Shown: in pieces, positions 1 through 5,554 of the stretch | Numbering within the stretch: position 1 is the stretch's first letter | How the letters are laid out: every line of letters starts with the position of its first letter | NCBI GenBank assembly: GCA_018222695.1 | Contig: JAAEZV010000060.1 | Span: 2,875-8,428 of the forward strand | Origin: Gammaproteobacteria bacterium | GTDB taxonomy: Bacteria; Pseudomonadota; Gammaproteobacteria; Pseudomonadales; Halieaceae | DNA: 5,554 nt | Direction of reading: 5' to 3' | Notes under the pieces: generated by a model | What the model was told of the DNA's origin: nothing | The model's input: only the letters and a program-made list of their open reading frames with translations | The model's database searches: none | Program-made: the position numbers and the translations under genes

Positions 1-831
1 CCATTAGGCTTGGTGGCGGTCAGCTATCAGCTGGGATTTGGCGAGGGCGTTGCCTCTGAGCAGGCTGCCCGCGTCTCTTCACAGGAACAGCAGGCGATTG
101 ATCGCGCTGAAGCGCTGGCGCAAATGGGGGTTGAGGCACAATCCCGCCTCACCGCGATGACGCGGCGTCTTGCGAGCCTGCAGGCGCATGTCACCCGGCT
201 GGATGCATTGGGCAGCCATCTGACTGATCTGGCTGGCCTGGAGGCTGACGAATTCGATTTTTCCGGACCACCCGCACTGGGTGGGCCTGCGCTGCCGCTG
301 AACGCAGCACCGCCCAGCGTGGCGGAGGTGGATACCCAGTTCACGGCCCTCGACGCGCTATTCGCGCGACGCGAGGTGCAGTTTGATGTCCTCGCAGGGC
401 TGCTTTCCGCTGAGCAACTCCGCGCGGAGGCAACGCCGGCGGGTAGACCGATTCGTTCTGGCTGGCAGTCGTCGCAGTACGGGAGCCGCATTGATCCCAT
501 CTCCGGTGAACGAGCTTGGCACGATGGTGCCGATTTCGCGGGCCGCGAGGGCTCCGATATCCTTGCTGTTGCCAGTGGCGTAGTGAGCTGGAGCGGCTAC
601 AGGTCAGGTTACGGCACTATGGTTGAGGTCTCCCACGGGGACGGCCTCAGCACGCGCTATGCCCACAACCAGCAAAACCTGGTTGATGTGGGCGACCTGG
701 TGCGACGGGGCGATGTGATCGCACTGATGGGGAGCTCAGGGCGCTCAACCGGTCCCCATGTGCATTTTGAAGTCTTCAAGAACGGCCGCGCTGTTGACCC
801 CGCGAGCTACGTGCGTCGCAATCATCGCTGA
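1..831 (+). CDS. M23 family metallopeptidase (LytM/peptidoglycan endopeptidase type), 5'-partial
   Basis: Probable zinc endopeptidase that cuts peptide cross-links of peptidoglycan in the periplasm. The frame is open to the left edge; before the TTG at 10 it reads Pro-Leu-Gly, and PLGLVAVSYQLG looks like the end of a membrane anchor or signal segment, so the true start lies outside. Numbering from that TTG, residues 15-80 are rich in Ala, Gln, Arg and Leu and look like a coiled coil. A linker with EFDF and PALGGP follows (81-95), then a second helical stretch near 105-140. The M23 domain spans about 148-270. Zinc ligands are present as H171 and D175 (HxxxD) and H252 of the HVH motif; H219 (YAHN) and H250 fit the catalytic histidines. 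The enzyme therefore looks active, unlike degenerate LytM activators such as EnvC or NlpD. M23 genes just upstream of secA occur in other gammaproteobacteria. The exact substrate is unknown. Confidence 0.93.
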   Translation, partial: PLGLVAVSYQLGFGEGVASEQAARVSSQEQQAIDRAEALAQMGVEAQSRLTAMTRRLASLQAHVTRLDALGSHLTDLAGLEADEFDFSGPPALGGPALPLNAAPPSVAEVDTQFTALDALFARREVQFDVLAGLLSAEQLRAEATPAGRPIRSGWQSSQYGSRIDPISGERAWHDGADFAGREGSDILAVASGVVSWSGYRSGYGTMVEVSHGDGLSTRYAHNQQNLVDVGDLVRRGDVIALMGSSGRSTGPHVHFEVFKNGRAVDPASYVRRNHR

Positions 832-843
832 CAGGTGAATCCC

Positions 844-857
844 GGCGCGCCCGCGCC
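844..857 (+). promoter_or_regulatory. GC-rich hairpin inside nested inverted repeats upstream of secA
   Basis: In the 67-base spacer between the M23 gene and secA, GGCGC (844-848) can pair with GCGCC (853-857) around a GCCC loop. An outer pair, GAATCC (837-842) with GGATTC (867-872), can enclose it. No run of T follows, so it is not a typical intrinsic terminator. It might be a leader structure, an mRNA processing site or simply chance in GC-rich DNA. Function is not shown by the sequence. Confidence 0.3.
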
Positions 858-887
858 ACCCAATCCGGATTCCCTTGTGACGCAACA

Positions 888-892
888 GTGAG
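888..892 (+). promoter_or_regulatory. Weak ribosome-binding site of secA
   Basis: GTGAG lies six bases before the ATG at 899 and matches part of the Shine-Dalgarno consensus. It supports the start that gives the family-typical N-terminus ending in [11 protein letters not shown]. The match is weak for such a highly needed protein. Confidence 0.45.
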
Positions 893-898
893 CTTTCC

Positions 899-3610
899 AT
901 GCTGATTTCTACCGTGAAAAAAATATTCGGCACCCGTAATGACCGGGAGCTGAAACGAATGCGAAAAGTCGTCGCTCGCATCAACGCGCTTGAGGAAGCG
1001 ATGCAGGCCTTGGACGACAGCGCCCTTCGTGCCAAAACCGACGAGTTCCGCTCGCGCCTTAGTGAGGGCGAGAAACTCGATCAACTGCTCCCCGAGGCGT
1101 TTGCCGTGGTCCGCGAAGCGGGTGTGCGTGCGCTGGGTATGCGCCACTTCGACGTGCAGATGATCGGCGGCATGTCGCTCCATGATGGCAAGATCGCTGA
1201 GATGCGCACTGGTGAGGGTAAGACGCTGGTCGCCACGCTGCCGGCTTATCTCAACGCGCTACCAGACCACAGCGTTCATCTGGTGACGGTGAATGACTAT
1301 CTTGCCGGTCGGGACGCCGCCTGGATGGGCCCGCTATACGAATTTCTGGGTCTGACCGTGGGCGTAGTGCGGTCCGGGCAGAGTGCCGAGGAAAAGAAAG
1401 CGGCCTATGGCTGTGATGTGGTGTACGGCACCAACAATGAGTTTGGCTTTGACTATTTGCGCGACAATATGGCCTTCAGCATGGCCGACAAGAGTCAGGG
1501 CAAACTGGCGTTCGCGATTGTTGACGAGGTCGATTCGATTCTGATCGACGAGGCGCGTACGCCCCTCATTATCTCGGGGGCGGTAGACGACAGCTCTGAG
1601 CTCTACAAGGCCATTAATCGACTGATTCCCAAGCTCTCTATAGAGGTCGAAGAGCAGGAGGGTGACTTCACCGTCGATGAGAAGCAACGCAGCATTGAAT
1701 TGACGGAAAGCGGTCACGAGAAGGTCGAGAGCATGCTGATTGAGGCGGGACTGCTGCAGGGCGATGACTCTCTCTACGCTGCGACTAACCTTGGGTTGTT
1801 GCACCACGTGCACTCTGGCCTGCGCGCTCACGTGCTGTTTCAGCGTGACGTGGAATACATTGTTCAGGAAGGTCAGGTGGTGCTGATTGACGAGCACACT
1901 GGTCGGACTATGCCGGGCCGCCGATTGTCAGAAGGTCTGCATCAAGCCATTGAGGCCAAGGAGGGGGTCAAGATCCAGAATGAGAGCCAGACGCTGGCCT
2001 CGACGACCTTCCAGAATTTCTTTCGTATCTACGACAAGTTGGCCGGCATGACCGGTACGGCCGATACGGAGGCGTTTGAATTCCGTCAGATCTACGGTCT
2101 GGACTGTGTGGTGATCCCGACTAATGTGCCCATGTGTCGGGATGATCTGAATGATCTGGTGTATCTGACCCGCGAGGAAAAATTTGAAGCCATCATCGAG
2201 GATGTGCGCTCTTGTATCGATAGTGGCGCACCGGTGTTGGTGGGTACCGCGTCTGTCGAGACGTCTGAAGAGCTGTCTCAGGCGTTCGAAAAACAGAAAA
2301 TTGATCACAAAGTGTTGAACGCCAAGTACCACGAGCAGGAGGCGGAGATTATCGCCCAGGCCGGACGGCCGGGCGTGGTCACCATTGCCACCAATATGGC
2401 GGGCCGCGGCACCGATATTGTGCTCGGCGGCAATCTGGAGGCGGAGTTGGCGTCTCATGGCGACGCGCTGGATGCTGCAACCCGCGAGCAAGTCACCGCT
2501 GACTGGCAGGCGCGTCACGATGCGGTCATCGAGGCTGGTGGTCTTCATATCCTCGGCACAGAACGCCATGAATCCCGTCGCATCGATAATCAGTTGCGCG
2601 GGCGCTCCGGACGGCAAGGTGACCCCGGGGTGTCTCGTTTCTATCTGTCACTCGAAGACAACCTGATGCGTATTTTCGCCTCCGACCGGGTCAAGAGCTT
2701 CATGCAGGCCCTGGGTATGGAACGGGGTGAGGCCATTGAGCACCGCATGGTCACCAATGCCATCGAAAAAGCGCAGCGGAAAGTCGAAGGACGCAACTTT
2801 GACATCCGTAAGCAGTTGCTCGAATACGATGACGTGGCCAATGACCAGCGACAGATTATTTATCGTCAGCGAGACGAATTGCTGTCGGATGATGAGATCG
2901 GCGAAACGATCACTGCGATCCGCGAGGACGTGGTGAACGATGCCGTGGACGGCTTCATCCCGCCGATGAGTGTCGAAGAGCAGTGGGATATACCCGGGCT
3001 GGAAAAGCAGCTGGAAGCCGAGTTTGGGCTGAATCTGCCGGTGGCACATTGGCTGGACGAAGACGACACGCTTCACGAAGAGACCTTGCGACAGCGTATT
3101 GTCGGCGCGGTCCAGACTGCTTACGACGAAAAAGCTGAGGGCATTGGCCCGGGCATGCGACAACTTGAGAAGCAGATCATGCTGCAGGTGTTGGATACGC
3201 TCTGGAAAGAGCACCTTCAGGTGATGGACCAACTCCGGCAGGGCATCCACTTGCGGGCCTATGCGAATAAAAACCCCAAGCAGGAATACAAACGGGAGTC
3301 CTTTGCATTGTTCGAAGGCCTGTTACAACGCCTCAAGTTCGAAGTGGTTCGCTTCCTGAGTAACGTTCAGGTTCAGCGGTCTGACGAGGCGGCGGCCATC
3401 GAGCAACAGCGCCGCGAGGCGGCGGCAAAGCAGAAAATGGCCTTTGAACACGCCGACGCCGGATCTGCCGTACCCGAGACGGCAGAGACGCCATCGCAAC
3501 CGGTGACCCCGCAACCCGTCACCCGGGCGCAACCCAAGGTCGGCCGCAATGACCCATGCCCCTGTGGCAGTGGTAAGAAGTACAAGCAATGTCACGGCGC
3601 ATTGAGCTGA
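899..3610 (+). CDS. secA: Preprotein translocase ATPase SecA
   Basis: SecA is the ATP-driven motor that pushes unfolded preproteins through the SecYEG channel, working at the inner face of the cytoplasmic membrane. The 903-residue product is close to the 901 of E. coli SecA. Visible motifs in order: Q-motif region FDVQMIGG (84-91); Walker A MRTGEGKT (102-109); Walker B VDEVDS (208-213) followed by IDEART; the preprotein cross-linking domain about 225-375; second helicase domain with NMAGRGTDI (499-507) and the arginine-rich motif [10 protein letters not shown] (566-575); the scaffold and helical wing about 615-835; a Glu/Ala/Gln then Pro/Thr-rich linker (828-880); and a C-terminal zinc tail with C887, C889, C898 and H899, which in E. 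coli binds SecB and phospholipid. The N-terminus [16 protein letters not shown] fits the family, supporting the ATG at 899. No secM lies upstream, so secM-type arrest control is not evident. Nothing is broken or missing. Confidence 0.99.
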   Translation: MLISTVKKIFGTRNDRELKRMRKVVARINALEEAMQALDDSALRAKTDEFRSRLSEGEKLDQLLPEAFAVVREAGVRALGMRHFDVQMIGGMSLHDGKIAEMRTGEGKTLVATLPAYLNALPDHSVHLVTVNDYLAGRDAAWMGPLYEFLGLTVGVVRSGQSAEEKKAAYGCDVVYGTNNEFGFDYLRDNMAFSMADKSQGKLAFAIVDEVDSILIDEARTPLIISGAVDDSSELYKAINRLIPKLSIEVEEQEGDFTVDEKQRSIELTESGHEKVESMLIEAGLLQGDDSLYAATNLGLLHHVHSGLRAHVLFQRDVEYIVQEGQVVLIDEHTGRTMPGRRLSEGLHQAIEAKEGVKIQNESQTLASTTFQNFFRIYDKLAGMTGTADTEAFEFRQIYGLDCVVIPTNVPMCRDDLNDLVYLTREEKFEAIIEDVRSCIDSGAPVLVGTASVETSEELSQAFEKQKIDHKVLNAKYHEQEAEIIAQAGRPGVVTIATNMAGRGTDIVLGGNLEAELASHGDALDAATREQVTADWQARHDAVIEAGGLHILGTERHESRRIDNQLRGRSGRQGDPGVSRFYLSLEDNLMRIFASDRVKSFMQALGMERGEAIEHRMVTNAIEKAQRKVEGRNFDIRKQLLEYDDVANDQRQIIYRQRDELLSDDEIGETITAIREDVVNDAVDGFIPPMSVEEQWDIPGLEKQLEAEFGLNLPVAHWLDEDDTLHEETLRQRIVGAVQTAYDEKAEGIGPGMRQLEKQIMLQVLDTLWKEHLQVMDQLRQGIHLRAYANKNPKQEYKRESFALFEGLLQRLKFEVVRFLSNVQVQRSDEAAAIEQQRREAAAKQKMAFEHADAGSAVPETAETPSQPVTPQPVTRAQPKVGRNDPCPCGSGKKYKQCHGALS
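3497..3528 (+). repeat. Imperfect tandem repeat in the SecA C-terminal linker
   Basis: Two adjacent 15-base units, beginning GCAACCGGTGACC and GCAACCCGTCACC, encode QPVTP and QPVTR just before the zinc tail. This linker is usually poorly conserved in SecA, so a small in-frame duplication is tolerated. No separate function is implied. Confidence 0.5.
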
Positions 3611-3629
3611 CCACAGGTCGGGCATTGGC

Positions 3630-4853
3630 ATGGCCTCTGCTGATTTTGGGAGTGGCCCGATGAGTACTGCCGTGGCGGGGGTACAGTTGGGGGTCGCGCA
3701 AGCGGGCATCAAAAAGGCGAACCATGACGACCTCGTGGTCATCGCTCTGGCCCCGGGTACCCGCACAGCGGCGTTGTTTACCCAAAATGCGTTTCGTGCG
3801 GCACCGGTGCAGCTGGCCGAGGCGCATCTTGCGGCAGCCGAGGCACAGCCGCGTTACCTGTTGATCAATACCGGTAATGCCAACGCGGGTACCGGCGAGG
3901 CTGGCTTCCGGTCAGCAAGCGCGTGTTGCGACGCGCTGGCGCGGCTAACCGAGACCGATGCCTCGGCGGTGTTACCGTTTTCCACCGGCGTGATCGGCGA
4001 ACCGCTGTCGGCCGAGCAGATCACGACCGCTCTGCCTGCGGCGCTGGATGACCTGTGTGACGTAGGTTGGGAGCGCGCCGCGGGCGCCATCCTGACCACG
4101 GATACCCGCGCCAAGCTGCGTAGCATTCAGGTCGAGTTGGACGGGCAGCAGTGCACGATTACAGGGATCGCCAAGGGTGCAGGCATGATCTGTCCCAACA
4201 TGGCGACCATGCTGGCCTTTGTCGCGACTGATGCCGCCATTGAAGTCCCGCTTCTCGGTGAGTTGCTCTCAGCGGCGGCGCAGGCGAGCTTCAACCGCAT
4301 CACAGTTGACGGCGATACCTCGACTAACGATGCCGTCACGCTCTCGGCCACGGGGCAGAGTGGCATTGAGGTCACAGCAGGCTCCGAACATGCCGAGCAC
4401 TTTGTGCAGTCGCTCACGACGCTGATGATTGAGCTGGCGCAGGACATTGTGCGTGACGGTGAGGGCGCGAGTAAGTTTGTCGAGATTCGTGTTACCGGGG
4501 GCGAGTCCGAAGCGGCTTGCGATCAAGTGGCGCGCACGGTGGCCCATTCCCCTCTGGTCAAAACCGCTTTGTTTGCCTCGGATCCCAACTGGGGTCGCAT
4601 TCTGGCGGCGATCGGTCGCGCCGGGCTCGAAGATCTCGATACCGACGCGGTGTCCATTCATTTGAACGGCGTCTTGATCGCAGAGCATGGCGCGCGCGCT
4701 TCGTCCTATACCGAGGAAAAAGGTCAGGAGGCGATGGCGTCAGGGGATCTTTTGATCGAGATTGCACTCGATCGAGGCGACGCGGCGACAGTGATCTGGA
4801 CCACCGATCTGTCCTACGACTACGTCCGCATCAACGCCGAATACCGTACCTGA
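3630..4853 (+). CDS. argJ: Bifunctional glutamate N-acetyltransferase / amino-acid N-acetyltransferase ArgJ
   Basis: ArgJ moves the acetyl group from N-acetylornithine to glutamate, releasing ornithine and regenerating N-acetylglutamate in the cyclic arginine pathway; some members also use acetyl-CoA. It acts in the cytoplasm. The precursor is cut by its own activity into alpha and beta chains at an Ala-Thr bond; here the motif KGAGMICPNMATML (182-195) puts the break at A192-T193, making Thr193 the nucleophile. STGVIG (118-123) supplies the oxyanion-hole Thr119 and Gly120, GEGASK lies at 277-282, DPNWGRI at 318-324, and the C-terminus INAEYRT is family-typical. At 407 residues the length is normal. 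Two in-frame ATGs compete: 3630 gives an N-terminus of the usual family length starting MA, while 3660 has a much better ribosome-binding site. I kept 3630. The gene starts 19 bases after secA and ends one base before mutT, suggesting cotranscription. Confidence 0.97.
   Translation: MASADFGSGPMSTAVAGVQLGVAQAGIKKANHDDLVVIALAPGTRTAALFTQNAFRAAPVQLAEAHLAAAEAQPRYLLINTGNANAGTGEAGFRSASACCDALARLTETDASAVLPFSTGVIGEPLSAEQITTALPAALDDLCDVGWERAAGAILTTDTRAKLRSIQVELDGQQCTITGIAKGAGMICPNMATMLAFVATDAAIEVPLLGELLSAAAQASFNRITVDGDTSTNDAVTLSATGQSGIEVTAGSEHAEHFVQSLTTLMIELAQDIVRDGEGASKFVEIRVTGGESEAACDQVARTVAHSPLVKTALFASDPNWGRILAAIGRAGLEDLDTDAVSIHLNGVLIAEHGARASSYTEEKGQEAMASGDLLIEIALDRGDAATVIWTTDLSYDYVRINAEYRT
3648..3652 (+). 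promoter_or_regulatory. Shine-Dalgarno-like site for the alternative argJ start at 3660
   Basis: GGGAG sits seven bases before the in-frame ATG at 3660. The upstream ATG at 3630 has only AGGT about eleven bases away. If this site is used, ArgJ begins MSTAVAGVQLG and is 397 residues long, and the secA-argJ gap becomes 49 bases. Confidence 0.5.
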
Positions 4854-4854
4854 T

Positions 4855-5244
4855 ATGGCACTGGTCACCGTCGCGGTCGGCATCCTGATCGACGACGCGG
4901 GTCGGGTGCTGGTCACTCGCCGCGCACCGGGGGCACATCAGGGCGGTCTGTGGGAGTTTCCCGGTGGCAAGGTCGAAGCAGAGGAAACCCTGCTAGAAGC
5001 GCTGGCCCGGGAACTCAGGGAGGAGTTAGGTGTGCGGGTTGAGACCACTGAGCCGCTCATGGTGCTCGAACACGATTACGGTGATAAACAGGTAAGGTTG
5101 GACGTGCATTGCGTCACCCGTTGGTCGGGTGAGCCCCGCGGGTTGGAGGGGCAGCCGCTGGCGTGGCAACAACCGGAGCAACTCCGGAACTGGGCGTTTC
5201 CCGCTGCGAACCAGCCGATCTTGGAGCGACTGCTCGCCGGTTAG
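4855..5244 (+). CDS. mutT: 8-oxo-dGTP diphosphatase MutT (Nudix hydrolase)
   Basis: MutT hydrolyses 8-oxo-dGTP to the monophosphate and pyrophosphate, keeping the oxidised nucleotide out of DNA and preventing A:T to C:G mutations. The product has 129 residues, the same as E. coli MutT. The Nudix box is complete from G38 to V60: G38, E44, then R52-E53-L54, E56-E57 and G59, with the glutamates that bind the metal. WEFPGGK (33-39) precedes it. Near the C-terminus AFPAANQPIL carries Asn119, the same position as the E. coli residue that recognises 8-oxoguanine, which makes true MutT specificity likely rather than a generic Nudix enzyme. The ATG lies one base after the argJ stop and has no recognisable ribosome-binding site, which suggests translational coupling to argJ. 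It is a stand-alone form, without the C-terminal TenI-like (thiamine phosphate synthase) domain fused to MutT in some gammaproteobacteria. Its last 4 bases overlap the convergent coaE. Confidence 0.96.
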   Translation: MALVTVAVGILIDDAGRVLVTRRAPGAHQGGLWEFPGGKVEAEETLLEALARELREELGVRVETTEPLMVLEHDYGDKQVRLDVHCVTRWSGEPRGLEGQPLAWQQPEQLRNWAFPAANQPILERLLAG

Positions 5245-5554
5245 TGCGCTGCTGCGCGGGCCAATAATGTCTCGTGCAACACTGCCGCCCGTTGATGTAA
5301 GGCATCTAGCGATGTGCTGTTATCGATCACGATGTCAGAGCGTGCAATCCGCGCTTCACGATCCAGTTGTGCTGCCATGATCTGCTCCACCAGCTGCCGG
5401 TCATTGTTATCCCGGGCGATGGTGCGCTCGATTTGCAGCGCTTCGGGCACGTCGACGACGACACTGACATCCACCATCTCTGACTGACCGCTTTCCAGTA
5501 AGAGCGGGGAGCTCAGCACGACATAGGGAGACGTTGCCTCACTCATCTGTCTGA
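5241..5554 (-). CDS. coaE: Dephospho-CoA kinase CoaE, C-terminal half (5'-partial at the window edge)
   Basis: CoaE phosphorylates the ribose 3'-hydroxyl of dephospho-CoA with ATP, the last step of coenzyme A synthesis, in the cytoplasm. About 103 residues are visible of an enzyme usually near 200. The frame stays open to the right edge: two further codons (Arg-Gln) precede the ATG at 5546, so that ATG is internal and the P-loop N-terminus lies outside. Recognisable segments are YVVLSSPLLLESG, then VVVDVPEALQIERTIARD, then AAQLDREARIARSDIVIDN, matching the conserved core, lid region and C-terminal helix of the family. The gene runs opposite to mutT and its TAA overlaps the mutT TAG. In E. coli coaE is also on the strand opposite mutT, but with yacG and zapD between; here they are absent from the junction. 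Confidence in the family is high. Confidence 0.95.
   Translation of the reverse strand, partial: RQMSEATSPYVVLSSPLLLESGQSEMVDVSVVVDVPEALQIERTIARDNNDRQLVEQIMAAQLDREARIARSDIVIDNSTSLDALHQRAAVLHETLLARAAAH

Noticed and set aside
10..12. TTG at position 10 as the true start of the M23 gene
   Set aside because: The frame is open to the window edge, and the residues around it look like the end of an N-terminal hydrophobic segment, so the start is upstream.
27..500. 157-codon minus-strand open frame opposite the M23 gene
   Set aside because: Ser/Arg/Ala-rich low-complexity product typical of a shadow frame; the plus strand is clearly coding.
844..857. Intrinsic terminator after the M23 gene
   Set aside because: The stem is short and is followed by ACCCAATCC rather than a T-run.
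1334..1897. 187-codon minus-strand open frame inside secA
   Set aside because: Antisense shadow of the conserved SecA motor region; no family resemblance or start context.
1928..2617. 229-codon open frame on the minus strand inside secA
   Set aside because: It lies wholly opposite a certain gene, has no recognisable domain, and its residue content is that of a reverse-strand shadow in GC-rich coding DNA.
3386..3426. GAGGCGGCGGC occurring twice 30 bases apart as a possible DNA repeat element
   Set aside because: Both copies encode Glu-Ala-Ala in the biased SecA linker; amino-acid composition explains it.
5241..5546. Complete 101-residue protein starting at the minus-strand ATG at 5546
   Set aside because: The sequence matches only the C-terminal half of CoaE and the frame continues without a stop past the edge, so the ATG is an internal methionine.

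Overview
This window is a block of housekeeping genes from a gammaproteobacterium, most likely a non-enteric one (for example Chromatiales-, Halomonas- or Pseudomonas-like). The evidence is the gene order (M23 peptidase, secA, argJ, mutT, then convergent coaE), the full-length proteobacterial SecA with its C-terminal zinc tail, and the fairly GC-rich coding sequence. Genus cannot be settled from the sequence alone. No mobile element, CRISPR array, tRNA, rRNA or accessory cassette is visible. Coding density is very high: the longest gap between genes is 67 bases.

Layout: (1) 1-831, plus strand, the C-terminal part of an envelope M23 (LytM-type) peptidase whose N-terminus lies left of the window. 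(2) 832-898, a short spacer holding nested inverted repeats and a weak ribosome-binding site. (3) 899-3610, complete secA. (4) 3630-4853, complete argJ, whose start codon is ambiguous. (5) 4855-5244, complete mutT, one base after argJ. (6) 5241 to the right edge, minus strand, the C-terminal half of coaE, overlapping the end of mutT tail to tail by 4 bases.

The four plus-strand genes are closely spaced and could share transcription, although their jobs differ: cell-wall remodelling, protein export, arginine biosynthesis and nucleotide-pool sanitation. CoaE makes coenzyme A. Compared with the Escherichia coli order lpxC-secM-secA-mutT / yacG-zapD-coaE, an M23 peptidase gene takes the place of secM, argJ sits between secA and mutT, and yacG and zapD are absent between mutT and coaE. 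All visible catalytic motifs are intact. I found no convincing undescribed system; the findings are modest points about regulation, start sites and gene order.
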